Below, in pieces: positions 8,830-17,655 of a DNA stretch of 23,547 nt. The translations under genes and the position numbers were made by a program. How positions within the stretch are numbered: position 1 is the first letter of the stretch; every line of letters starts with the position of its first letter. The DNA is from Firmicutes bacterium CAG:95 (GTDB taxonomy: Bacteria > Bacillota > Clostridia > Lachnospirales > Lachnospiraceae): the NCBI GenBank assembly GCA_000438155.1, contig FR902919.1, positions 1-23,547 on the forward strand. Reading direction: 5' to 3'. Below the pieces are notes generated by a model, which ran no database searches, had not been told where the DNA came from, and saw nothing but the letters and a program-made list of their open reading frames with translations.

Positions 8830-9567
8830 GTGTTACAGGCTTTTTCGGTTACGGATATTGGAAAAAGACGACAACTAAATCAGGATTATGTGTTTGCACA
8901 GGAAACTCCTTTAGGCAATCTGGCAAATCTGTTTCTGGTAGCAGATGGCATGGGAGGACATAATGCCGGTGATTATGCATCGCGATATGCAGTGGAAACC
9001 GTTGTACGGGAAGTAAAGGGAAGCTTTGAAAAGAGTCCGGTACGGATTTTAGGCAAGGCAATTAAAGTGGCAAATGACCAGATCCGCCGTAAGGCCGGCG
9101 AAGATGTGAGTCTGTATGGGATGGGAACCACGATGGTGGCGGCAACCCTGATGGGGCACTATCTTCAGGTGGCGAATGTGGGGGACAGCAGATTATATAT
9201 CGTAAACGATGAAATACGGCAGATTACAAGGGATCATTCCCTGGTAGAAGAGATGGTACGGATGGGCGGCATGGACGAAACAACTGCCAGAAACCATCCG
9301 GACAAGAATATTATTACGAGAGCCGTGGGGGCCAGGACAGAAGTGGAGGTAGATTTTTTTAATGAAGAGCTGCGTCCGGGGGATCTGATTCTGATGTGTT
9401 CAGATGGTCTGACCAACATGCTGGAGGATGAAGAGATTCTGAAGATTATGAAGAGTGCCTATACCATCAGGGAAAAGGCGCTGTGTCTGATCGACGGTGC
9501 GAATGAGCATGGTGGGAAAGACAACATTGCAGTAATAATAATTGATGCCTTTGCGAAGGATATATAA
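8830..9567 (+). CDS. prpC: PP2C-family protein serine/threonine phosphatase PrpC (Stp)
   Basis: Metal-dependent phosphatase that reverses phosphorylation by the neighbouring PASTA kinase. The 245 residues show the PP2C motifs in order: an N-terminal GKRRQLNQD, VADGMGGHNAG (metal ligands Asp39 and Gly40), GMGTTMVAA, NVGDSRLY, CSDGLTN and GGKDNIAVI. I chose GTG 8830 over the in-frame GTG 8791. GGGAGGT (8817-8822) is correctly spaced for 8830, and the sequence then begins directly with the family's usual LQAFSVTDIGKRR, while the 13 extra residues upstream resemble nothing in the family. prkC follows after 10 bases, the standard phosphatase-kinase pair. Confidence 0.94.
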   Translation: MLQAFSVTDIGKRRQLNQDYVFAQETPLGNLANLFLVADGMGGHNAGDYASRYAVETVVREVKGSFEKSPVRILGKAIKVANDQIRRKAGEDVSLYGMGTTMVAATLMGHYLQVANVGDSRLYIVNDEIRQITRDHSLVEEMVRMGGMDETTARNHPDKNIITRAVGARTEVEVDFFNEELRPGDLILMCSDGLTNMLEDEEILKIMKSAYTIREKALCLIDGANEHGGKDNIAVIIIDAFAKDI

Positions 9568-9577
9568 GAGGTAAAAG

Positions 9578-11704
9578 ATGATTAAAATTGGAATGATAAT
9601 TGGAGACAGATACGAAATACTCGAAAAAATCGGTACGGGTGGAATGTCTGATGTTTATAAGGCCAAGGACCATAAGCTGAACCGTTTCGTTGCGGTTAAG
9701 GTTTTGAAGCAGGAATTCAGTGAGAATGCGAACTTTGTTTCAAAATTCCGGATTGAAGCGCAGGCGGCAGCAGGCCTGATGCACCCGAATGTAGTGAATG
9801 TGTACGATGTAGGTGAGGAAGACGGCATTTACTATATCGTGATGGAGCTTGTAGAAGGGATTACCCTTAAGAAATATATTGAAAAGAAGGCCAGACTGTC
9901 TGTTAAGGAGGCAATCAGCATTGCCATCCAGATCAGTATGGGAATTGAGGCTGCACACAACAATCACATTATCCACCGTGATATCAAGCCCCAGAATGTC
10001 ATTATTTCCAAAGAAGGAAAGGTGAAGGTGACGGATTTTGGCATTGCCAAGGCAGCGACCAGCAATACCATTACCTCGAATGTGATGGGATCCGTTCATT
10101 ATACATCACCGGAGCAGGCAAGAGGTGGATATTCGGATGAAAAGAGCGATATTTATTCCCTCGGTATTACTCTGTTTGAAATGCTGACAGGGCGTGTTCC
10201 GTTTAATGGAGAAACGACCGTTGCAATTGCAATTAAACATATACAGGAAGAGCTCCCATCCCCGAGAGAATTCGTTTCGGAAATTCCGGTCAGTGTCGAG
10301 CAGATTGTGTTCAAATGCTGTCAGAAGAGTCCGGACAGAAGATATCAGTCCATGGGAGAGCTGATCGTGGATCTGAAGAAATCCCTGATGAATCCGGATG
10401 AGGATTTCGTGAAGGTGGTAGACCCGGATGAAGAGGGAGCCACGAAGGCGGTAAGCGACCGCGAGATGGTATCCATCAAGAAGCAGTACAGGGATCGGGA
10501 ATCCATGGAGGATGCCATGCATCTTCGCAGGGAACGGGATGTGAAGAGAGAAGCGGCCAGCCGTTCCAATAACCGCCGTTATGTGGAAGAGCCGGACGAT
10601 TACGATACCGGTGATGAGGATGATTATGATCCCAAGATGGAGAAGCTCACTACGATTCTTGCCGTGGTGGCAGCCATTCTGATCGGTGCGATCATTCTGT
10701 TCCTGGTGGGCAAAACACTTGGCGTTTTTGACTTTGGAGGTAATAAGGAAGAAAACGTACAGGAAGAGGTAAAGCAGATTAAGATGATTGATGTGGTCGG
10801 ACAGGACGCTGATGCGGTCAAGAAAGCATTGGTGGAGGTCGGACTGACGCCTGTCATTGAATATGAAGAAAGCAGTGAATATGCCAAGGATATTGTTATC
10901 CGCTGCAGCGTCAGTGAAGGAACCGTGATCCCCTCCGGAACGGAAGTGATCCTTACGGTCAGCGCAGGCGTAGAGGGTGTGGAGGTTCCGGATGTCGTGG
11001 GAATGACCGAAGCAGAGGCAGTATCCACACTGGTAAACAAAGGGTTTGTGCCGAATAAAGTAGACGGATATGATGACTTTATTAAAGAAGGTTCAATTAT
11101 CAGTCAGGAACCTGCAGCAGGAAGTAAGGCACCGTCAGGTGCTTCCATTACGATCCGTATCAGCAAGGGTGCAGATACCCAGAAGAAGCAGGTGCCTGAT
11201 CTGATGGGCAAGGATGAAATGACTGCAACCGCACTTTTAACAGAAGCAGGTCTTGAAGTCGGTACGGTATCCGAAGTAAATAATGATTCCGTAGCAGCAG
11301 GCCTGGTCTGCTATCAGAGCTATTCTGCAGGCTCCTATGCGCCGGAAGGAACGAAGGTAGATATTAATGTAAGTCTTGGACCGATTCAGGCCACTTACAA
11401 ATTTGTAGACAGTATTGCGGCTCCGACGAAGGAAGAGGATCCGAATTTTAAATCCGGAACCATGGTAACCGTTACGGTATATGCAGACGATGGAACACAG
11501 CTCTTAAGCACACAGACGGATTCGTTCCCGATTCCACAGCAGAATATCTCCGGGATCAGGAGTGCAGCCGGAGTGATTCTGTTCCAGTACACGAATGTCA
11601 ATGCAGCAACAACCGTTACGAATGATGACGGAACCGTAACCACAATTGACGGTTCTACTGAAAGCAAGGAGATCCGGAGAGCGGTAGCATTTACTGCGGA
11701 GTAA
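9578..11704 (+). CDS. prkC: PASTA-domain Ser/Thr protein kinase PrkC (Stk)
   Basis: Membrane eukaryotic-type kinase that senses muropeptides or lipid II and phosphorylates cell-wall and translation targets. In 708 residues the order is: kinase domain (about 10-272, with Lys41, Glu60, HRDIKPQN and Asp135, DFG 153-155, APE-like SPEQ), an acidic and charged juxtamembrane linker, one membrane span (about 357-379), then three extracellular PASTA repeats (about 400-464, 468-531, 537-600). A further C-terminal stretch of about 100 residues (605-708) has no PASTA signature and is Thr/Val rich; I cannot assign it. Transcribed with prpC, it leads into rsgA, which starts only 4 bases after its stop. Confidence 0.95.
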   Translation: MIKIGMIIGDRYEILEKIGTGGMSDVYKAKDHKLNRFVAVKVLKQEFSENANFVSKFRIEAQAAAGLMHPNVVNVYDVGEEDGIYYIVMELVEGITLKKYIEKKARLSVKEAISIAIQISMGIEAAHNNHIIHRDIKPQNVIISKEGKVKVTDFGIAKAATSNTITSNVMGSVHYTSPEQARGGYSDEKSDIYSLGITLFEMLTGRVPFNGETTVAIAIKHIQEELPSPREFVSEIPVSVEQIVFKCCQKSPDRRYQSMGELIVDLKKSLMNPDEDFVKVVDPDEEGATKAVSDREMVSIKKQYRDRESMEDAMHLRRERDVKREAASRSNNRRYVEEPDDYDTGDEDDYDPKMEKLTTILAVVAAILIGAIILFLVGKTLGVFDFGGNKEENVQEEVKQIKMIDVVGQDADAVKKALVEVGLTPVIEYEESSEYAKDIVIRCSVSEGTVIPSGTEVILTVSAGVEGVEVPDVVGMTEAEAVSTLVNKGFVPNKVDGYDDFIKEGSIISQEPAAGSKAPSGASITIRISKGADTQKKQVPDLMGKDEMTATALLTEAGLEVGTVSEVNNDSVAAGLVCYQSYSAGSYAPEGTKVDINVSLGPIQATYKFVDSIAAPTKEEDPNFKSGTMVTVTVYADDGTQLLSTQTDSFPIPQQNISGIRSAAGVILFQYTNVNAATTVTNDDGTVTTIDGSTESKEIRRAVAFTAE

Positions 11705-11708
11705 AGTT

Positions 11709-12590
11709 TTGAGTATGAAGGGTAAGATTATTAAAGGAATTGCCGGGTTTTATTACGTGCATACCGAAAAGGGAATCTTTGAATGTAAGGCAAAAGGGGT
11801 TTTCCGGAAGGAAAAGGTGAAACCCCTTGTTGGTGATAATGTAGAAATTGAGCTGCTCGATGAAGGGCAGCTTCTTGGCAATATTAAGGCAATTCTGCCG
11901 CGGAAGAATGCCTTAATCCGTCCGGCCTCTGCCAACATCGATCAGGCGCTTGTAATCTTTGCAATTGTGAAGCCTGACCCAAATTATAATCTGCTTGACC
12001 GTTTCTTAATCTCGATGCAGAAGCAGGGGATACCTACCGTGATCTGCTTTAATAAGAAGGATCTGGCATCGCAAAAGGAGCAGGAGGAGCTTTTGGCAGC
12101 TTACCGTGCAAGTGGCTGTGAGGTACTGTTTGTAAGCGGCAGGGAAGAAGAGGGCATCGACCGCATCCGTGAAATCCTCCGTGGTAAGACAACGGTTGTG
12201 GCAGGCCCAAGCGGCGTTGGCAAGTCTACAATTGTAAACAGTCTCACTCCGGAAGCTAATATGGAAACCGGTGAAATCAGCCGTAAGATTGAACGTGGAA
12301 AGCATACTACCCGCCATGCCGAGCTGTTTGCCGTCGAGGCAGATACCTATATTATGGATACGCCGGGCTTTACGTCCCTGTATATCGAAGGTATGGAAAA
12401 GGAAGAGCTGAAAGAGTACTATCCCGAATTTCTGCCCTATGAACCCTATTGCAGGTTTGGGGGTTGCGTACATATGAGCGAACCGGTCTGCGGAGTGAAG
12501 GAAGCCCTTGCAGAAGGGGAGATCAGCCCAATCCGCTATGAGAATTATAAGCTGTTGTACGAAGAACTGAAGGAGAGGAAGAAGTATTGA
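11709..12590 (+). CDS. rsgA: Small-subunit ribosome assembly GTPase RsgA
   Basis: Circularly permuted GTPase that checks late 30S maturation. The 293 residues have an N-terminal OB fold, then the permuted motif order: NKKD (115-118, G4), GPSGVGKS (166-173, G1), DTPG (217-220, G3). The C-terminal zinc site is C248-x4-C253-x-H255-x5-C261. The TTG start at 11709 has GGAG 7 bases upstream; ATG 11715 is a possible alternative. It lies next to prkC, as in many Firmicutes, where the kinase pair, rsgA and often rpe form one operon. Here the rpe and thiN genes are absent and the next gene is a quorum-sensing regulator, so the conserved neighbourhood stops here. Confidence 0.94.
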   Translation: MSMKGKIIKGIAGFYYVHTEKGIFECKAKGVFRKEKVKPLVGDNVEIELLDEGQLLGNIKAILPRKNALIRPASANIDQALVIFAIVKPDPNYNLLDRFLISMQKQGIPTVICFNKKDLASQKEQEELLAAYRASGCEVLFVSGREEEGIDRIREILRGKTTVVAGPSGVGKSTIVNSLTPEANMETGEISRKIERGKHTTRHAELFAVEADTYIMDTPGFTSLYIEGMEKEELKEYYPEFLPYEPYCRFGGCVHMSEPVCGVKEALAEGEISPIRYENYKLLYEELKERKKY

Positions 12591-12645
12591 GGATGACATT
12601 CTGGAAATCGTCGATGTATTATTGAAAAAGGACAAATAAAGATAC

Positions 12646-13374
12646 ATGGAGAAATATAAGCTGAAAATCGGAATATGTGATGATAATTCCTATGTATGTT
12701 CTGAGATTGAAAAATCGGTTTTGCAATATGCAGGGGAAAAGGGGCATTCCATAGAAGTTGACATTATGCAAAGTGGAGCAGAACTGTGTGAATTACTGGA
12801 TCATACTGCGAATGCTCCGCAGCTATTGTTTTTGGATATTGAGCTTGGCGATACCACCGGAATTGAGGTTGGAAACCGTATCCGGAAACAGATGCGGAAT
12901 CATATGATGCAGATTGTGTATATTTCCTATCGACGCGATTATGCAGAGAAGTTATTTAAGATACGGCCTTTTGATTTCCTGGTAAAACCGGTCAGCAAAG
13001 CTGCCGTCTATGAAGTGCTTGATACCTATCTGGGTATATTTCCCTTGGAGAAAGTATATTTTTCTTATATGGTGGATCGTTATATCAGCTATATGGCCTG
13101 TGATGAAATTGTTTATTTTGAATGCCATGCGAAAAAGATTTATATGGTGACGATGTCCAAGACGATCTGCTTCTACGGGAAAATGAAGGAAGTGCTGGAT
13201 CAACTGGATCCGGCGAATTTCTGGCAGGTACATTATTCTTATATCATTAACCGGCATTATGTACGTGAATTCCGGAGAAATGAATTTGAGATGGAGAATG
13301 GCGCGGTTATCGGTGTAAGCAAAAAGTATAAGCAGGAAATTTTACAAAAGTTATTGGAAATAAAGGGACAGTAA
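12646..13374 (+). CDS. agrA: LytTR-family response regulator, AgrA-like
   Basis: DNA-binding response regulator of a peptide quorum-sensing system. The 242-residue protein has a receiver domain (about 5-118) with acidic pair Asp12-Asp13, phosphoacceptor Asp64 in LLFLDIEL, and Lys114 in FLVKPV. A LytTR DNA-binding domain follows (about 135-238), ending with the family's typical pattern FWQVHYSYIINRHYV. AgrA, VirR and ComE belong to this class. The ribosome binding site (AAGGA) is moderate. Its stop is one base before the histidine kinase start, so the two are translationally linked. The likely targets are the agrD promoter region and the linked secretion genes. The symbol is by analogy; orthology to S. 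aureus agrA is not claimed. Confidence 0.85.
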   Translation: MEKYKLKIGICDDNSYVCSEIEKSVLQYAGEKGHSIEVDIMQSGAELCELLDHTANAPQLLFLDIELGDTTGIEVGNRIRKQMRNHMMQIVYISYRRDYAEKLFKIRPFDFLVKPVSKAAVYEVLDTYLGIFPLEKVYFSYMVDRYISYMACDEIVYFECHAKKIYMVTMSKTICFYGKMKEVLDQLDPANFWQVHYSYIINRHYVREFRRNEFEMENGAVIGVSKKYKQEILQKLLEIKGQ

Positions 13375-13375
13375 G

Positions 13376-14632
13376 ATGAGTATGTGGGAGATGGTCATCT
13401 ATCTGGTCGTTAATTTCATGGCAATTAATATAACGGTCAGATTTGCAGAATGTTTTTTGAAGAATGATATACGAAGCCGCCGGGGGAGAATAGGTGGAAT
13501 CGTTATTTACTGGCTTATCAATAGTCTGGTTTATCTGATTTTCCGGAATGATACCTACAATCTGATTACAAGTCTGGGAGGAATTATTTTCATAGCCATT
13601 ATTGTTTATAATGGCAGTATCCTGAAAAGAATAATGGCAGCAATTCTGGCATTTTCCATGGGTTTGGTATCCGAAACAATTATCTGGTATATTTTTACAC
13701 CGGCTGATCAGGGCAGTCAGTCCAAGCTGATGATGAACATAGTCAGTGTATTGATGTATTTTGGGCTGCAATTATTAGTAGATCATTTCTGTCATTTGAA
13801 AAAGGGAGATCTTGCTTCAGAGAAGTATTATCTTCTGATAATGGTGCTTCCCTTTTTAAGTATCTGGTTTATTTATCTTTTGTTTGCGGATAAAGTGAAT
13901 GATTCCCTGGTGCTTTTTGGAATCCTGTTCATTATTTTAATTTTAAACTTTTTTCTTTTTTATCTTTATAATAAGATCTATGAACTTGGAAGGGAAAAGT
14001 ACGAAAAGCAATTTCTTGAAGAGGAAGTTCAGATGTATGCGCGCCGCTTTGAGACGATGCAGCAGTCCAGAGATAAACTCCGTGCATTACGTCATGACCT
14101 GCTCCATCATCTGCAAATGCTTCAACATTTTGCCCTGACAGGGAATACGGAACAGCTTGTTGATTATATCGGACGCATGAACGAGCAGATTGAGATCGCA
14201 ACAAGAGGAGTCAATACAGGAAACGATGCCGTGGATGCCATTTTGGATTTCATGATTGAAAAAGCAAAACGGGAAGGGGCTGCAATTACTGTAAAAAGCA
14301 GTATTCCGAAAGAAGAATTCATTTCCATCTATGATATCAATATTTTATTGAGTAACCTGCTTGATAATGCGATCGAAGGGGTAAAGGGCTGTTCGGATAA
14401 GGAAATCCATCTGAATATAAAAACGGAGCAGGGATTATTATGCATCTGTGTTGAAAATCAATATGATGGAATCCTTTATCAGGAAGAGAACCGTTATTTA
14501 ACGCGTAAGAATGAAGACGGGCATGGCATCGGTCTTCAGAATGTGTCAGATATTGTGGATAAATATCATGGCATTATGAAAATAGAAACAGAAAATCATA
14601 TTTTTAAAGTGAATCTGATCTTATATCTTTAA
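13376..14632 (+). CDS. agrC: Membrane sensor histidine kinase (GHKL, AgrC-like)
   Basis: Receptor kinase for the autoinducing peptide. The N-terminal 200 residues form about six hydrophobic segments (about 5-25, 40-57, 64-80, 86-106, 118-135, 151-198). A coiled linker (205-235) leads to the His box LRALRHDLLHH, with His240 as the likely phosphoacceptor. The ATP-binding GHKL domain follows with N-box NLLDN (327-331) and G-box GHGIGL (382-387). The kinase has no extracellular PAS or Cache domain, as in the AgrC class. It begins one base after the regulator stop and is followed immediately by a factor-independent terminator. The agrA-agrC pair therefore appears separately expressed from agrD-agrB. 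Confidence 0.86.
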   Translation: MSMWEMVIYLVVNFMAINITVRFAECFLKNDIRSRRGRIGGIVIYWLINSLVYLIFRNDTYNLITSLGGIIFIAIIVYNGSILKRIMAAILAFSMGLVSETIIWYIFTPADQGSQSKLMMNIVSVLMYFGLQLLVDHFCHLKKGDLASEKYYLLIMVLPFLSIWFIYLLFADKVNDSLVLFGILFIILILNFFLFYLYNKIYELGREKYEKQFLEEEVQMYARRFETMQQSRDKLRALRHDLLHHLQMLQHFALTGNTEQLVDYIGRMNEQIEIATRGVNTGNDAVDAILDFMIEKAKREGAAITVKSSIPKEEFISIYDINILLSNLLDNAIEGVKGCSDKEIHLNIKTEQGLLCICVENQYDGILYQEENRYLTRKNEDGHGIGLQNVSDIVDKYHGIMKIETENHIFKVNLILYL

Positions 14633-14637
14633 ATCTT

Positions 14638-14664
14638 AGAAGGGCTGCCATGCAGCTCTTTTTT
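14638..14664 (+). terminator. Rho-independent terminator after agrC
   Basis: GGGCTGC (14642-14648) pairs with GCAGCTC (14652-14658), with one G-U pair and a 3-base loop CAT. Flanking A/T pairs extend the stem, and six T residues follow (14659-14664). It lies directly after the kinase stop and separates kinase-regulator transcription from agrD-agrB. Confidence 0.8.
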
Positions 14665-14699
14665 CTTGGCGTATTGGGGGCAAATTTCTTCTAACATTT

Positions 14700-14765
14700 C
14701 CAGATTTTCCCATAAACCGTCATTTTTTTCCCTATTAAAGCACAGAGCGTTCTACATGATAAAAT
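14700..14765 (+). promoter_or_regulatory. Candidate LytTR (AgrA-type) activator site and weak promoter before agrD
   Basis: Two related elements lie exactly 21 bases (two helical turns) apart: CCAGATTTTCCC (14700-14711) and CATTTTTTTCCC (14721-14732). The first matches 8 of 10 defined positions of the VirR-type LytTR box CCAGTTNTNCAC. A TAAAAT -10 candidate (14760-14765) has no recognisable -35 box at the right distance, as expected for an activator-dependent promoter. The site lies between the terminator and the agrD ribosome binding site. This is inference from spacing and consensus. Confidence 0.35.
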
Positions 14766-14791
14766 TAAGATCGAAAAGGAGGGAAATGCAG

Positions 14792-14938
14792 ATGAAAAAG
14801 AGCATGGACAAACTGATGAAGTTTTTAATGGCGGGATTGTTTGTTGTTGCAGGAGCAGCAGTAAATTCTACCTGCTTTTTTAAGCTTTATCAGGAAGAAT
14901 TTGACGATGATCTACTGGATGAATTGAGGAAGTATTAA
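14792..14938 (+). CDS. agrD: AgrD-like cyclic peptide pheromone precursor
   Basis: Short precursor of a thiolactone autoinducer, processed by the AgrB encoded next to it. The 48-residue peptide has a basic, amphipathic leader (MKKSMDKLMKFLMAGLFVVA), a core with the single Cys28 in NSTCFFKL, and an acidic C-terminal tail (EEFDDDLLDEL). This order matches S. aureus AgrD, whose core is YSTCDFIM. By that alignment the ring would be Cys-Phe-Phe-Lys-Leu with the C-terminal carboxyl linked to the Cys28 thiol; this is a prediction. ATG 14792 is favoured over ATG 14786 because AAGGAGGG (14776-14783) is 8 bases from it. AgrB starts one base after the stop. Confidence 0.82.
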   Translation: MKKSMDKLMKFLMAGLFVVAGAAVNSTCFFKLYQEEFDDDLLDELRKY

Positions 14939-14939
14939 T

Positions 14940-15500
14940 ATGTATGACTATTTGTGCAGGCACGGATATGTAAATGAACACAATGCGAAGATGATTCAAC
15001 TGGGACTGAACAGGGTGAAGAGCTTTCTGTTTGATCTGACATATACAGTAATAATCGGGGGACTATTACAGATCCCGTTCGAAGCACTTTGCATGGAATT
15101 GTCTTATATTGCATTGCGGAGCTATTCCGGGGGATTTCATGCATCAACACCGAAGAAATGTAAGTATTATTCGGTTATCTGGACCATGGCAGGACTGATC
15201 CTTGTGCGTTTTCACTGGACGAATCAGCTTATAACAGGATGTGTTTTGCTTATATCCTGGCTTGTGCTAATGGTTATTTCACCGGTAGAAAGCAGGAACC
15301 GCAGACTCAATATAAGAGAGAAGAAAATATTTGGTCTGCGCGCAAGAGTGATTGCCACAGCAGAAAGCCTTGTGGCAGTCATTCTTATGCTTTTACATCT
15401 GTATAGCTTTGGCTATGCACCTGCAGTTGCAGTCTTTATGTGTGCACTGATGGGGGTACTTGGAATGTGGAGTGAAAAGAGAGGGAAGACGGACAGATGA
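14940..15500 (+). CDS. agrB: AgrB-type peptide pheromone-processing membrane endopeptidase
   Basis: Multi-pass membrane cysteine protease that cleaves the AgrD tail and closes the thiolactone ring. The 186-residue length is normal. The catalytic pair is visible as His67 and Cys74 in SYSGGFHASTPKKC, with the family spacing H-x6-C. Several hydrophobic segments follow (about 76-92, 95-115, 138-160, 160-178). GAGGA at 14926-14930 within the end of agrD serves as ribosome binding site. The end overlaps the EsaA-like gene by ATGA (ATG at 15497, TGA at 15498-15500), an unusual direct coupling of the signal-processing enzyme to a secretion gene. Confidence 0.9.
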   Translation: MYDYLCRHGYVNEHNAKMIQLGLNRVKSFLFDLTYTVIIGGLLQIPFEALCMELSYIALRSYSGGFHASTPKKCKYYSVIWTMAGLILVRFHWTNQLITGCVLLISWLVLMVISPVESRNRRLNIREKKIFGLRARVIATAESLVAVILMLLHLYSFGYAPAVAVFMCALMGVLGMWSEKRGKTDR

Positions 15501-17638
15501 AAGGACACAAAAAATTATGGAAGACCGGAATATTCCTTCTGGTAATATTTCTTCTTGGCATGGGAGCAGGAATGGTCCTTTCACATAAGGGCATATCCGA
15601 TACGAAGAATTCTGTGCTTGCCCATACAACGACAGTACAGGAACTCAGAACAGATAAAATTGCTGTTGTAAATCTGGATACGGGTATTGCGGTAGGAGAT
15701 GAAAATATAAATTATGCGGGCAGTCTGCTTGTTAATCTGCCGGATAATTTTCTGCTCACCGGACTGGAGGATGCCAGACAGGGATTAAAGCATGGATTAT
15801 ATGCAGGATATTTAGTTGTTCCTGCCACCTTCTCGCAAAATATTGTAAGTCTGAATGAAACTCCGGTAAGAGCTGAAATCAGCTATATGATAAATGATGA
15901 TTTGACTGCTGAGTATAAGGAAAAGGTGATTTATAGCGTATTGGAGTTTGTTTCAAACTTAAATGATAATGTCAGCTATATGTATCTGAATTCCCTAATG
16001 GATGAGTTTCACGATGCACAAAATGAGTCGGAAACGATCATGAAAAATGATCAGGGAGAAAGAGAGGCTATTGATGCAATACAGGCAAAAGATCTGATTT
16101 CACTGATTCCGGTGACGGAGGTAACGGAAGTCGAATATGACATACAGCCGGTGGATATTACAGAATATATGACCAAAAATGCAGAATTAACCGGCCAGGT
16201 TGGAACAAAATACATGGAATATCTGCAGGCGAGTGAAGTGGATCATCAGAAGCTTATTGTCCAATCAACGGCGCTTATGGAAGAGATGCAGAATATGGAC
16301 GGCATCATTATGGGAGTAAATCTGGCACTGGATGCGGAAGGTAATTCCGTTTATCAGACAGGAGAAGAAAAGCTCTCCACCTTGTTTGAAGAACACAATC
16401 AGAAGCTCATGGAAAAAGAACAGGCTCTGGATGAAGGTGTACTGCAAATTTATACCGATGTGCAAAATTATCTGTCTGAATATGAAAGATCCATAAATGC
16501 CTATCAGGAAGAAAATCAGGAAAAATATCTGGATACATTAACGGCTTTGGAAAATCTGTTTCATGAATATCAGTCTTCTTATGTATTAGTACCGACTGAA
16601 CAATATGTGCAGATGAAAGATGCGCTGGTGGCAGCAACGTTTTCTGTAGAAAATGGGGATCAAACAGAAACACCGGAACCTCCGGTTGAAAGTGGCACGG
16701 TAGAACTGAGTGAACTGCAAAAGCAAATGCAGGATATTCTGGTAGATCACTATTATATATACAGTGATTTCCAGGTGGATGAGAATGGAAATATCAGGCA
16801 GGATGAACAGGGAAATAACCTTAAACTAACGGATCTGCTTGCTGAATATAAAAAGGATCTTAACAACGAAGAAATAAAGAAGGAAATATTGGATACCCGG
16901 GTGGGAGAAATAGAGAAGATGGATATTGCGGAAGTCAGGAATATCGTTGATTCAGATATTTTGCAGCCAATTCAGAATAATACGGATACATTTATTCAGA
17001 ACGTATCCACACAATATGCAAAAGAAAAAGAACAGCTCCGGGAATTTGGGGAGGCAGTTGTAAATTATAATCCGGTTAAATATATCAATCATGAAGAGAT
17101 TCAGGGATTGACAGGAGAAATGTATGAAAATGGTACAGAGTTATATAAAGCAATAATAGAGACAGATATCCAGCAGGAGGAATATGTACGTGATGTATAT
17201 GAAGCAACAAGAGCCGATCTGGATACCATGCAGGACAATGTTGTACAGGCAAAAGAAGATTCTGACCAGGCAGTGGAAAAGGGACTTGAGGAATTAAAAC
17301 AGATTAAGCATAGTAACAGCGTTGAAAATCAGGAGATATTACTTGATTTTTCGAAAAAACTACCATATACAAGGCTTGGAAGTCTGGAGTACCGGCAGGC
17401 CTATGAGTTTATGGCGAATCCTGTTGGATATCGTGACATTGAAGACAAATCGGAAAACGTGCAGCCATATGTTGAAGATACGGTTAAACAGGAAAAGGAC
17501 AGTGTATCGATAAAGGAGTATCAGGATAAGGATATTGAAAAAATAGTAACCGTGATAATGAGTATGATCTGTGTGATAATTGTTATTTCAACAGTTAAAT
17601 ATCACTTTCATAAGAAGGAAGAACCTTATGAGGTTTAA
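15497..17638 (+). CDS. esaA: EsaA-like type VII secretion protein (YhgE/Pip N-terminal type)
   Basis: Predicted membrane-anchored accessory component of a type VIIb secretion system. The 713 residues have an N-terminal membrane span (about 7-29) and a large extracytoplasmic region. That region starts with the YhgE/Pip pattern IAVVNLDTGI, NYAGSLL, GLEDARQGL, YAGYLVVPATFS. A long helical stretch rich in Glu and Gln follows, then one C-terminal span (about 680-700) and a short basic tail. S. aureus EsaA is about 1000 residues with several C-terminal spans, so this version is shorter and appears to have only one. It overlaps agrB by ATGA and is followed after 17 bases by the WXG100 gene. The name is by pattern similarity and context. 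Confidence 0.75.
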   Translation: MKGHKKLWKTGIFLLVIFLLGMGAGMVLSHKGISDTKNSVLAHTTTVQELRTDKIAVVNLDTGIAVGDENINYAGSLLVNLPDNFLLTGLEDARQGLKHGLYAGYLVVPATFSQNIVSLNETPVRAEISYMINDDLTAEYKEKVIYSVLEFVSNLNDNVSYMYLNSLMDEFHDAQNESETIMKNDQGEREAIDAIQAKDLISLIPVTEVTEVEYDIQPVDITEYMTKNAELTGQVGTKYMEYLQASEVDHQKLIVQSTALMEEMQNMDGIIMGVNLALDAEGNSVYQTGEEKLSTLFEEHNQKLMEKEQALDEGVLQIYTDVQNYLSEYERSINAYQEENQEKYLDTLTALENLFHEYQSSYVLVPTEQYVQMKDALVAATFSVENGDQTETPEPPVESGTVELSELQKQMQDILVDHYYIYSDFQVDENGNIRQDEQGNNLKLTDLLAEYKKDLNNEEIKKEILDTRVGEIEKMDIAEVRNIVDSDILQPIQNNTDTFIQNVSTQYAKEKEQLREFGEAVVNYNPVKYINHEEIQGLTGEMYENGTELYKAIIETDIQQEEYVRDVYEATRADLDTMQDNVVQAKEDSDQAVEKGLEELKQIKHSNSVENQEILLDFSKKLPYTRLGSLEYRQAYEFMANPVGYRDIEDKSENVQPYVEDTVKQEKDSVSIKEYQDKDIEKIVTVIMSMICVIIVISTVKYHFHKKEEPYEV

Positions 17639-17655
17639 AGGAAAGGAGGGAGAAA

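Noticed and set aside
12589..12640. Short frame after rsgA reading EDDILEIVDVLLKKDK
   Set aside because: It has no clear start or ribosome binding site and is too short to distinguish from chance, though it could be the last trace of a lost gene.
12006..12647. Long minus-strand ORF (213 residues) opposite rsgA
   Set aside because: It is a mirror of the rsgA codons, with no recognisable domain or start signal. The same applies to the other long minus-strand frames in the window.
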